Part shown: piece after piece, positions 1 to 5,443 of the stretch
How positions within the stretch are numbered: position 1 is the first letter of the stretch
How the letters are laid out: every line of letters starts with the position of its first letter
Assembly: GCA_029098205.1 (NCBI GenBank)
Contig: JAQXNW010000166.1
Span: forward strand, 1-5,503
Source: Eubacteriales bacterium
GTDB taxonomy: Bacteria; Bacillota; Clostridia; Peptostreptococcales; Anaerovoracaceae
Direction of reading: 5' to 3'
DNA: 5,503 nucleotides
The notes under the pieces: generated by a model
Databases searched by the model: none
Told to the model about the DNA's origin: nothing
What the model saw: only the letters and a program-made list of their open reading frames with translations
Program-made: the position numbers and the translations under genes

Positions 1-473
1 GGCAGAACCGCATTGTCTTCCTTCTCCGGGGTGAAATACCGGATGGCAGCGCTGATCTCTCTTCGGCAGAGCGAACGCGTCAGTTCATCCGATTTTTGGA
101 TTGAAAGTTCAAGATGCCCCTCCGGGAACCTTTCCGAAAACGCCCTGACAATCCGGGGAATCAGAAATTCCGTTTCCTTTTCGTAGCCGATCCGAAGGAT
201 TTCCGGTCCCTTTGTCCGGATCCGTTCCGCCTCGTTCCGGAATACCTCCATCGAGGATTCCAGATCCTTCGCCGGCGGAAGAAGCTCCTTCCCGGCGCCT
301 GTAAGCTCCAGCTCTTTCCCGCCGCGGAGAAAAAGCGAAAAACCCAGCTCGCTTTCCAGCGCCCCTATCTGACGGCTGAGAGAGGGCTGAGAGATATACA
401 CCCGCTTCGCCGCGCGGGAGAAGCTCCGTTCTTCCGCGAGAACCAGAAAATATCGGATCTGTCTGAGTTCCAT
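1..473 (-). CDS. LysR-family transcriptional regulator, N-terminal part (cut by window edge)
   Basis: The reverse strand from 473 to base 1 is open for 157 codons without a stop, so the gene continues beyond the left edge. The protein opens MELRQIRYFLVLAEERSFSR, the classic start of LysR-type regulators. A winged helix-turn-helix covers about residues 2-60: AAKRVYISQPSLSRQI (21-36) is the HTH core, and the wing carries LELTGAGKELL (55-65). A linker helix follows (about 66-88), and EILRIGY (91-97) begins the periplasmic-binding-protein-like effector domain. The usual family length is about 300 residues, so roughly half is missing. The ATG at 473 is preceded by AGGGAGGAA (481-489), 7 nt away, which fixes the start. 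The gene has the same orientation as the permease and dehydrogenase genes, 213 bp after the latter, and could be their distal operon member or separate. LysR proteins usually sense a small metabolite; the ligand here is unknown. Family is certain, target is not. Confidence 0.93.
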   Translation of the reverse strand, partial: MELRQIRYFLVLAEERSFSRAAKRVYISQPSLSRQIGALESELGFSLFLRGGKELELTGAGKELLPPAKDLESSMEVFRNEAERIRTKGPEILRIGYEKETEFLIPRIVRAFSERFPEGHLELSIQKSDELTRSLCRREISAAIRYFTPEKEDNAVL

Positions 474-686
474 CTGCGCTTTCCTCCCTGTCATCCATGC
501 ATCCGTTTTCCCTTTGTAAGACGGCTCCGTCCCAGAGGCTTCGGGACGGCCGGAGGATACATCCTCGGCCTCCCTGAGCATCCTGCTCTGCCCCGGAAAT
601 CCCGGAGCCGCCGGGAAGACACGATTCCGGCTGCTCCAGGCCCTGCTCTGTCCTTGTTACTTCGCGTCACTCCGCATTAATTTGCA
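474..686. other. Intergenic gap with clustered GC-rich inverted repeats
   Basis: This 213-bp gap lies between the dehydrogenase stop and the LysR start. I see no convincing gene in it. It holds several inverted repeats: CCGTCCC/GGGACGG (527-533 with 543-549), GGCC.GAGGA/TCCTC.GGCC (548-570, one bulged base), TCCCGG/CCGGGA (600-605 with 611-616), and an outer CCGGAA/TTCCGG (593-598 with 625-630) that encloses the third. The first two stems share bases 548-549, so they cannot both form fully. None is followed on the reverse strand by a clear U-run, so this is not a standard intrinsic terminator. Possible roles are a 3' end or processing element for the dehydrogenase mRNA, or a leader structure for the LysR gene. 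The LysR ribosome binding site lies at 481-489. Confidence 0.5.
593..630 (-). terminator. Nested hairpin downstream of the dehydrogenase gene (possible terminator, no U-run)
   Basis: Outer arms CCGGAA (593-598) and TTCCGG (625-630) enclose inner arms TCCCGG (600-605) and CCGGGA (611-616) with a 5-nt loop. The structure starts about 55 bases past the dehydrogenase stop in the direction of transcription, where a 3'-end stem would be expected. There is no run of T after it on the reverse strand, so intrinsic termination would be weak; a transcript-stabilising stem is an equal alternative. Confidence 0.25.
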
Positions 687-1979
687 TTACTCCGAATCGC
701 CTACGGTTTCGAGCGGCGCTTCGTTCCAGGTCACGCCTTCCTTGATATCCATCGTGTACGTAATCTTAAGCTCTTTCGCCCATTCGATGTACTGCTCAAC
801 CTGCTTGTCATCCAGCATATCGGACGAAATCAGGCCCTTCTGCGTGATCATATCGTTTACGAACAGCTTTGTATACAGGAACGCGCCCTGTCCGGTCAGA
901 TACATCTCCGCCGTCATCTTCGAAAGCTCGTACGATTCCACGAGGCCCGGAGCGGACAGATGAAGATCAACCATGACGTCTTTGCCGTCCTTCTTTCCAT
1001 ACGCTTCGATGACAAAGGCGCCGCCATCGGAAATCAGCCCTTCGTCGATGATTTCCTTGATCTCGTCCGGATCCTTCGGTGCCGGCGGAACGTGCTTTCT
1101 TACCAGGTCATGCGGTGAAACCATGACCCCGTCCACTTCTTCCGGTTCATACGAAAGAAGATCGGCCTGTTTCAGCGGGTACGACCAGTCGATGCCGACG
1201 CCGCCGTATTTGAAGTAAGCGTTTTTGCAGCCCTTGAAATATTTCTCACGGTTGAATCCGACATACACCGGCTCGTCATGCGCGTGCTCAACCAGTTTCA
1301 CCGGCTTTCCGTCCGTTTCCGGCCACGCGCGGTAGATCGGGTTGCTGAACGGCGTCGTACGTACCTGTTTTCCCTGATAGAACGCATACGCGTCTTCTTC
1401 CATGTCCGCCAAAGCAACATCCGGAGACCACCAGAACGGGATGAACCGCTTCGCTTCCACGCCCTCATACACCATCATGCAGATCGTGTCGCAGGTATCG
1501 AGCTCATTTACGGCTTTTCTGGCCATGACGCACATCACGCCCGGCGCGGAGCCCGTGCCGATGATCGCGGTCGTATTGTTCTTCGCGAATTCTTTGCCGT
1601 ATCCGTTATACATATATTTGATTCCGGCAACCCAGCGGTGATACTCATCGACATCCTGGCATTCCGGAAGGTCCTCGCATGCGGAAAGATCCTGATAGCA
1701 GCAGCCCAGATCCATCGCCGCGCGGAGCACATTCCGGCCGAAGTCAAGAGGCATTACGTTTACGATCAGCTCGCAGCCTTCCGCCGCCTTCTTGATCTCG
1801 TCCACATTCGCCGCGTTAACCTGCTTCGGCGTTCCTTTCTTCATCATGCCGCAGACATCCTTTGCCGCTTCGAAATTGTAATCCGCGCATATAACCTCTT
1901 CAATGTTCGGCTCCTGGTCCAGCTTCCGGCAGATTGTCGATCCCTGCGCGCCGCATCCGCATACCATAACCTTTTTCAT
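687..1979 (-). CDS. Saccharopine dehydrogenase-family oxidoreductase
   Basis: This 430-residue cytoplasmic protein begins with a Rossmann fold: MKKVMVCGCGAQGSTICRKL carries the GxGxxG nucleotide-binding motif at residues 8-13. An aspartate at residue 33 (ICADYN, end of the second strand) usually favours NAD(H) over NADP(H). A second landmark is TAIIGTGSAPGVMCVMARKAV (137-157, central residues G141, G143, P146, G147), typical of saccharopine dehydrogenase/carboxynorspermidine dehydrogenase-like proteins of about 400 residues. The family interconverts secondary amines (saccharopine, carboxyspermidine, opine-like compounds) with an amine plus an oxo acid. The substrate is not predictable here. 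Fourteen cysteines suggest a reducing or anaerobic cytoplasm. The ATG at 1979 follows AGGGAGG (1989-1995) at 9 nt. The permease gene ends 69 bp upstream on the same strand, so the two are probably co-transcribed and the enzyme probably acts on the imported compound or its product. Family is well supported; the reaction is inference. Confidence 0.88.
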   Translation of the reverse strand: MKKVMVCGCGAQGSTICRKLDQEPNIEEVICADYNFEAAKDVCGMMKKGTPKQVNAANVDEIKKAAEGCELIVNVMPLDFGRNVLRAAMDLGCCYQDLSACEDLPECQDVDEYHRWVAGIKYMYNGYGKEFAKNNTTAIIGTGSAPGVMCVMARKAVNELDTCDTICMMVYEGVEAKRFIPFWWSPDVALADMEEDAYAFYQGKQVRTTPFSNPIYRAWPETDGKPVKLVEHAHDEPVYVGFNREKYFKGCKNAYFKYGGVGIDWSYPLKQADLLSYEPEEVDGVMVSPHDLVRKHVPPAPKDPDEIKEIIDEGLISDGGAFVIEAYGKKDGKDVMVDLHLSAPGLVESYELSKMTAEMYLTGQGAFLYTKLFVNDMITQKGLISSDMLDDKQVEQYIEWAKELKITYTMDIKEGVTWNEAPLETVGDSE

Positions 1980-2024
1980 AACAGCTATCCTCCCTCTTTC
2001 GTTAGAGTTTCCAATAATTCACAC

Positions 2025-2045
2025 TATCCGATTGCATTATCCGAT
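2025..2045. repeat. 8-bp direct repeat TATCCGAT in the permease-dehydrogenase gap
   Basis: TATCCGAT occurs at 2025-2032 and again at 2038-2045, a 13-bp period, just past the permease stop codon. The 69-bp gap otherwise contains only the dehydrogenase ribosome binding site (1989-1995). I see no terminator hairpin in it, which supports co-transcription. The repeat may be chance. Confidence 0.35.
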
Positions 2046-2048
2046 ATT

Positions 2049-3818
2049 TTATTCCAGCGCTTCTTCCTTTGCCTTTTCAGCCCGGATTTTCTCATAGATT
2101 TCTTCCACGCCCGGTTCTCCCGGAACGAATCCGTGAAGCTCCCGGAGATGCTGATTCAGATCCTCGTGCCGCGCGTCCTTAAGCGCCTCCAGCTTCGGAC
2201 CTTCTGTTTTCTTTCCGATAAAATAGAAGATCAGACCCGCTGCCAGGGACAAGATGCCGACCCAAAGGCAGATCGCCAGCATAAGCTTCCAATTGCTGAA
2301 GAGTCCGGATCCGTACTCTTCTTTGTAATATTCGACGCCGTAGCCTCCTTCATACCAGCGGAGGAAGACCCACGCGCCCAGCGACATAGCGCCCGTCAGG
2401 ATCAGGTAGCCGCCGATGTCGATCAGATCGCCAAGGCCTAGCTTTGTCTTCGGATTCAGCGGATAGAGCTCCGCGTTATCCAGCACCCGGCCCTTGTACG
2501 CCCACTTGCAGAGAACGTATGCGATCAGTCCGCCGAACAGCACCGTGAAACCGGTGATGAAGTAATCCGTGCCGTTCGCGTAGATACAGAACATCGTGAT
2601 GAAAATGACGCAGCCGCTCAGAACGACAAGCCCCGGCACGCCGCCCGGCATACTGGTAAGACCGACCTTCTTCCGCTCCGAAATCGGATACCATTTCCGG
2701 AACTTCACGATGATGACAACCAGCGCAAGATACATATAGAGCTGAATCGGCGTTGTCGCCATAACCAGCGTCGTAAAATCAAATTTGCATGTGATGATCG
2801 TAAACACTGCCAGGAGCAGAATCGAAACCGTCGGAATACCGCGCCGGTCAACCTTCTTCATGATTCCCGGGAACATATGGTCATCCGCCATAACAAAGAA
2901 CGCCCGCGAACCATGCGCGATATATGAACAGAAGATCGAGCAGTTCGAGATTACCGCGACGATGACAAAGAGGAGTCCTGCCCAGGATCCGACGTGTTGG
3001 ATCAGAACATCCGCGTATCCGATCTTTCCGCCGCCCTGTTCGGTCGACCATGCGGACCACTGACCAACCGCAGCCAGCGCCGCAAGCGTCGGAAGAATAT
3101 AAGACAGCGCGATCACAGGCTGCGCAAGCCGCATCGCCTTCGGAATAATCTGCGGATTATCCATTTCCTCAGCCATATTCGACATGCATTCAAATCCGCA
3201 GTACATCCAGATGATAATCGCGATGCCTTCACCGAACGAATGGAGAAGTCCTTCCTCCGGGTTAAACAGCGGAGAAACCGGATTGTAATCCCAGTGCATA
3301 AATCCGACCACCGCGACCGCCCCGAAAGCGATCAGAACGAGAACCGTGAACAGCGTTTCCAGCTTTTCCAGCCAGTCAAGGCCGATAATATTGATCACCG
3401 TGAACACAACGACCACGACGACCTTCATCAGATACTCCGTCGTATCGCTCATTTTCACGAACTTCGCCGCGTAGCCGACGATCAGTGCGCAGTACTGCGC
3501 CTGACAAAGCCATGTCGTAAGGGCGGACCAAAGTCCGATCTGCCATCCCCAGAATTCGCCGAACGCTTCGCGTCCCCATGAATAAATTCCGCCTTCCGCG
3601 GGGAGGATCGATCCCATTTCGCCGACCATTTCACACAGCGGGAATGACCAGACAAAGGGGAACAGCAGCAGCATAATGATCGTAGCGCCCGGACCTGAAG
3701 CCGAGATCGCTTCCTCGATCCCGAACGCGCCCGCGGCCACGAACGAATAAATAAGCGCGATGACGCCAACCGTCGACATCTTCTGCTTTTTCAGCGCTTG
3801 CGTGTTTTTTTCACTCAT
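2049..3818 (-). CDS. APC-superfamily amino acid/polyamine-type permease with extra C-terminal membrane helices
   Basis: This 589-residue inner-membrane transporter is of the amino acid-polyamine-organocation type. Helix 1 contains GAFGIEEAISASGPG (30-44), an unwound substrate-site motif like that of polyamine/amino acid uptake members, followed by FPFVWSFPLCEMVGEMGSILP (53-73) and GGIYSWGREAFGEFWGW (76-92). The helix 6 to loop signature is GFECMSNMAEEMDNPQIIPKAM (208-229). By eye there are helices near 15-38, 43-68, 89-118, 131-147, 154-175, 195-211, 231-252, 274-300, 328-344, 349-372, 395-413 and 418-438, then two more near 465-486 and 509-534, giving about 14 rather than the usual 12. A charged cytoplasmic tail (536-589) follows. 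The ATG at 3818 has GGAAGGAG (3827-3834) at 8 nt, and its first bases overlap the stop of a 12-codon upstream ORF. It is first in the operon with the dehydrogenase. Family is sure; the substrate is not (an amino acid, polyamine or related amine is likely). Confidence 0.92.
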   Translation of the reverse strand: MSEKNTQALKKQKMSTVGVIALIYSFVAAGAFGIEEAISASGPGATIIMLLLFPFVWSFPLCEMVGEMGSILPAEGGIYSWGREAFGEFWGWQIGLWSALTTWLCQAQYCALIVGYAAKFVKMSDTTEYLMKVVVVVVFTVINIIGLDWLEKLETLFTVLVLIAFGAVAVVGFMHWDYNPVSPLFNPEEGLLHSFGEGIAIIIWMYCGFECMSNMAEEMDNPQIIPKAMRLAQPVIALSYILPTLAALAAVGQWSAWSTEQGGGKIGYADVLIQHVGSWAGLLFVIVAVISNCSIFCSYIAHGSRAFFVMADDHMFPGIMKKVDRRGIPTVSILLLAVFTIITCKFDFTTLVMATTPIQLYMYLALVVIIVKFRKWYPISERKKVGLTSMPGGVPGLVVLSGCVIFITMFCIYANGTDYFITGFTVLFGGLIAYVLCKWAYKGRVLDNAELYPLNPKTKLGLGDLIDIGGYLILTGAMSLGAWVFLRWYEGGYGVEYYKEEYGSGLFSNWKLMLAICLWVGILSLAAGLIFYFIGKKTEGPKLEALKDARHEDLNQHLRELHGFVPGEPGVEEIYEKIRAEKAKEEALE

Positions 3819-3853
3819 GGCTCCTTCTCCTTCCGATCGTATCTTCTGTCCAT
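3815..3853 (-). CDS. Putative 12-residue leader peptide, coupled to the permease start
   Basis: On the reverse strand an ATG at 3853 opens MDRRYDRKEKEP and stops at TGA (3817-3815), overlapping the permease start codon as ATGA. It has its own Shine-Dalgarno-like AAGGGGG, 5 nt before the ATG (3859-3865). Five of its 12 residues are Arg or Lys, and residues 3-4 are tandem AGA codons. The KEKE stretch is at least partly a by-product, because AAG GAG AAG GAG is also the permease ribosome binding region. Translation of this ORF would therefore cross the permease ribosome binding site, a layout suited to translational coupling or to attenuation by charged tRNA or polyamine. No similarity to a known leader is recognised. 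A chance ORF is possible at this size. Confidence 0.4.
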   Translation of the reverse strand: MDRRYDRKEKEP

Positions 3854-3898
3854 AACGACCCCCTTTCTGAATAATTGAACAGGAACTGCCGAATTTTG

Positions 3899-3929
3899 AT
3901 GGCGGATTTCATCTCCCCGAAACCGCCAT
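3899..3929 (-). other. Hairpin in the predicted permease leader
   Basis: ATGGCGG (3899-3905) pairs with CCGCCAT (3923-3929). With one bulged A (3906) the stem continues as TTTC (3907-3910) with GAAA (3919-3922), giving 11 pairs around an 8-nt loop (3911-3918). It lies about 45 bases upstream of the leader ORF start on the reverse strand. It is not followed by a U-run, so it is more likely a regulatory or stabilising leader structure, or an operator, than a terminator. Confidence 0.4.
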
Positions 3930-3940
3930 TCTGAGATATA

Positions 3941-3970
3941 ATAATAAGTATTGAAATCGGTACAGCTGAA
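3941..3970 (-). promoter_or_regulatory. Weak candidate promoter for the permease operon
   Basis: Read on the reverse strand, TATTAT (3946-3941) matches a -10 element well. A poor -35-like TTCAGC (3970-3965) lies 18 bp upstream, inside the tandem repeat. Transcription would begin near 3934, just before the hairpin, and give a leader of about 115 nt. The poor -35 would suit an activator-dependent promoter. This is a visual guess. Confidence 0.25.
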
Positions 3971-4007
3971 TATAGAACAGCCGAATAACAAGCAGCCAAA
4001 AACTCAG
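3963..4007. repeat. Three degenerate 15-bp tandem repeats (CAGCYRAA core)
   Basis: CAGCTGAATATAGAA (3963-3977), CAGCCGAATAACAAG (3978-3992) and CAGCCAAAAACTCAG (3993-4007) follow each other with an exact 15-bp period. The first two share CAGCYGAATA; the third is weaker (CAGCCAAAAA). They sit next to the candidate permease promoter, a natural place for binding sites of the adjacent LuxR-type or LysR-type regulator. The same repeats would give a repeated pentapeptide in one reverse frame, but that frame shows no ribosome binding site and no ATG start there. Confidence 0.45.
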
Positions 4008-4104
4008 ACTTAAGACATGTGTTTCAGGTTATACGTTCCATGAATCTATAGCCGCTATGCCTGTCGCAACTGTCTTAAAAGTAATTAAATTCAGATAATT
4101 TCGC

Positions 4105-4124
4105 AATCGCCCAAGCGGGTGATT
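4105..4124. promoter_or_regulatory. 20-bp dyad, candidate operator or hairpin
   Basis: AATCGCCC (4105-4112) and GGGTGATT (4117-4124) form an inverted repeat around AAGC. Seven of eight positions pair as Watson-Crick and one as G-T. It lies about 80 bp before the LuxR-type gene. Absence of a T-run argues against a terminator; a protein-binding site is the simplest reading. Confidence 0.4.
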
Positions 4125-4147
4125 TACTCTAATACATCGCTGCATCG

Positions 4148-4159
4148 TTGAAATTTCAA
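4148..4159. promoter_or_regulatory. Perfect 12-bp palindrome TTGAAATTTCAA
   Basis: TTGAAATTTCAA is identical to its reverse complement and lies 45 bp before the LuxR-type start codon. Its first half TTGAAA also resembles a -35 hexamer, but the best -10-like sequence, TATATT at 4181-4186, is 27 bp away, too far for a standard promoter. It could be an autoregulatory operator. The half-site TTGAAAT recurs at 3951-3957. Confidence 0.4.
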
Positions 4160-4204
4160 GATTTTTATTTTTGCATTTTATATATTTTCTTTTGAACTTT
4201 TTCT

Positions 4205-5443
4205 ATGAATGCCTATAACGTTTTACTGCAATATATCTTCCCGGCCATAGCAGGCTTTCTTTCATACGCGCTGATCTTCCTCACCCGAAGGGGTACTCTT
4301 CGTGCGAATCGAATCTACCGCACGAGTCTTTTTTACGTGTCCGCCGTCACTGTTCTCAGTCTGTTTTATTTCTGTCTTTACACCCGCGAAATTTTCCTGA
4401 AGGCTTCCAGCGTAAACGGGATATTCCGCGTACTTGATTATGTCCTGTACCTTCTGATTCCGTTTTTCTGGCTCGAGTTAGAATGCGGCTTAATCTATGG
4501 AAAAGCAGACATGCCTGAAAGAGCTGCCGAGCCGGATGCCATGAATGACTCCGAAGACGCTTCCAGCCATGCGGCTGAAGGTTCCGGGACTGTTCTTTCC
4601 CGCATCCGAATAGAGCGGGACGCGCTCTTCGCGGAAATTCGCTCCGACCGCTTTATAGTTCATTTCTTCCGGATCTGGACCGCTGGATGGATCGTATTCC
4701 TCTTCTTTTATATCTATTTCGCCGCATTCCGGATGGATTCCGGCTATTACATTGCTGCGCCAAAGTATGCAGCCTTTTATCACAGACTGGAAACGCTGTT
4801 CTCCGTACTCACATCCTTCGGGCTTTGTCTCTTCTGGCTCCATGCCCGGCGCCGCTTTCCTTCGAAGCTTGCACGCGTCTACGCGCTCCTGACGACGCTT
4901 TCGCAATGCGCATACTGCTTCTACACCGTCTGGGACACGCGGCATATCGGGAACATTCCGTATATCACCTGGAGGGAAGAGCCCATCGACCTGACCGGCT
5001 GGTTTCTTCTCGCAATGAATATCCTGACTCTCATATTTTTATATAACTGCTTCGAACTGGACAGCTCCCCTCAGGACAACCCGGACGCGCCTGAACCCGA
5101 TGCTGAAACCATCGGGTCCAAGCCTGATCCTATGGAGCCCGCACCGGCATCAATGGAACCTGCCCCTGAACTCATGTCCGACGAGGCCAGGATCGAACTT
5201 CTCGCTTCCCGTTTTGATCTCACCAATCGGGAGAAGGAAATCGCCGGTCTTGTAAACCAAGGGGAAAGCAATCAGAAAATTGCAGACACGCTGTACATAT
5301 CTCTCAATACCGTAAAGAGCCACATGAAAAATATCTTCCGTAAATGCGGCGTCCGTTCCCGCGTGGAACTCGTCCATCTCATTTCCTCGGCGGCGCGAGG
5401 CGAAGAGACAGCGCCGGCAGAGGATTCTCCGGCGGAAGATTAA
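4205..5443 (+). CDS. Membrane-bound LuxR-type transcriptional regulator
   Basis: This 412-residue protein combines a membrane sensor half with a C-terminal LuxR/FixJ-type helix-turn-helix. Hydrophobic segments lie near residues 7-27, 41-60, 73-93, 155-174, 191-212, 222-242 and 263-281, about seven helices. A polar loop (98-150) separates helices 3 and 4. A proline- and acid-rich linker (284-325, with MEPAP twice) leads to the DNA-binding domain at about 328-396. There LTNREKE (339-345), GESNQKIA (353-360), the recognition helix around SLNTVKSHMKNIF (366-378) and KCGVRSRVEL (380-389) match the family consensus closely. No receiver domain is present, so it is probably a one-component sensor of a membrane or extracellular signal. 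The ATG at 4205 is the first possible start after an in-frame TGA (4193-4195), and helix 1 begins at once, but no Shine-Dalgarno sequence is visible. It is divergent from the permease operon and probably regulates it (inference). Confidence 0.92.
   Translation: MNAYNVLLQYIFPAIAGFLSYALIFLTRRGTLRANRIYRTSLFYVSAVTVLSLFYFCLYTREIFLKASSVNGIFRVLDYVLYLLIPFFWLELECGLIYGKADMPERAAEPDAMNDSEDASSHAAEGSGTVLSRIRIERDALFAEIRSDRFIVHFFRIWTAGWIVFLFFYIYFAAFRMDSGYYIAAPKYAAFYHRLETLFSVLTSFGLCLFWLHARRRFPSKLARVYALLTTLSQCAYCFYTVWDTRHIGNIPYITWREEPIDLTGWFLLAMNILTLIFLYNCFELDSSPQDNPDAPEPDAETIGSKPDPMEPAPASMEPAPELMSDEARIELLASRFDLTNREKEIAGLVNQGESNQKIADTLYISLNTVKSHMKNIFRKCGVRSRVELVHLISSAARGEETAPAEDSPAED
5412..5434 (+). terminator. 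Weak hairpin at the 3' end of the LuxR-type gene
   Basis: CGCCGG (5412-5417) pairs with CCGGCG (5429-5434). With one bulged C the stem continues as AGA/TCT around GGAT, giving 9 pairs. It lies inside the last codons, and the nearest T-run (about 5460-5464) is some 25 bases away, so it does not look like an efficient intrinsic terminator. The remaining 60 bp to the right edge are AT-rich and contain no gene that I can support. Confidence 0.2.

Larger units (their letters stand above)
3819..4204. promoter_or_regulatory. Divergent control region between the permease operon and the LuxR-type gene
   Basis: This 386-bp region is clearly richer in A and T than the flanking genes and must hold the promoters of both divergent units. 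It contains no convincing full-size gene. From left to right it holds the permease ribosome binding site and leader ORF, a hairpin (3899-3929), AT-rich -10-like sequences, three 15-bp tandem repeats (3963-4007), the separated arms TTAAGACA (4010-4017) and TGTCTTAA (4071-4078), a 20-bp dyad (4105-4124) and a 12-bp palindrome (4148-4159). The half-site TTGAAAT appears at both 3951-3957 and 4148-4154, which could be a shared operator element. Confidence 0.75.

Noticed and set aside
114..680. Long forward-strand open frame of 188 codons
   Set aside because: It lies opposite the LysR coding frame, which has a clear family match; the forward translation is Arg/Pro-rich and resembles no protein family. 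It is an antisense shadow.
687..1979. Naming the dehydrogenase as a lysine-pathway saccharopine dehydrogenase or a carboxynorspermidine dehydrogenase
   Set aside because: Only family-level motifs are visible, and the neighbours are a permease and regulators rather than biosynthetic genes, so a specific name or symbol is not justified.
1278..2441. Forward-strand open frame of 387 codons
   Set aside because: It runs antisense across both the dehydrogenase and the permease genes and the gap between them. Its Arg/His-rich translation looks like a shadow of codon bias.
3811..3999. 62-codon reverse-strand frame from a TTG start across the divergent region
   Set aside because: It has no ribosome binding site, a TTG start, and overlaps the permease start. 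Its repeated pentapeptide is explained by the 15-bp DNA repeats. The 12-codon ORF in another frame has better start signals.
4148..4186. TTGAAA and TATATT as a standard promoter for the LuxR-type gene
   Set aside because: The spacer is 27 bp, well outside the 16-18 bp expected, so the two hexamers are not paired as a standard promoter.
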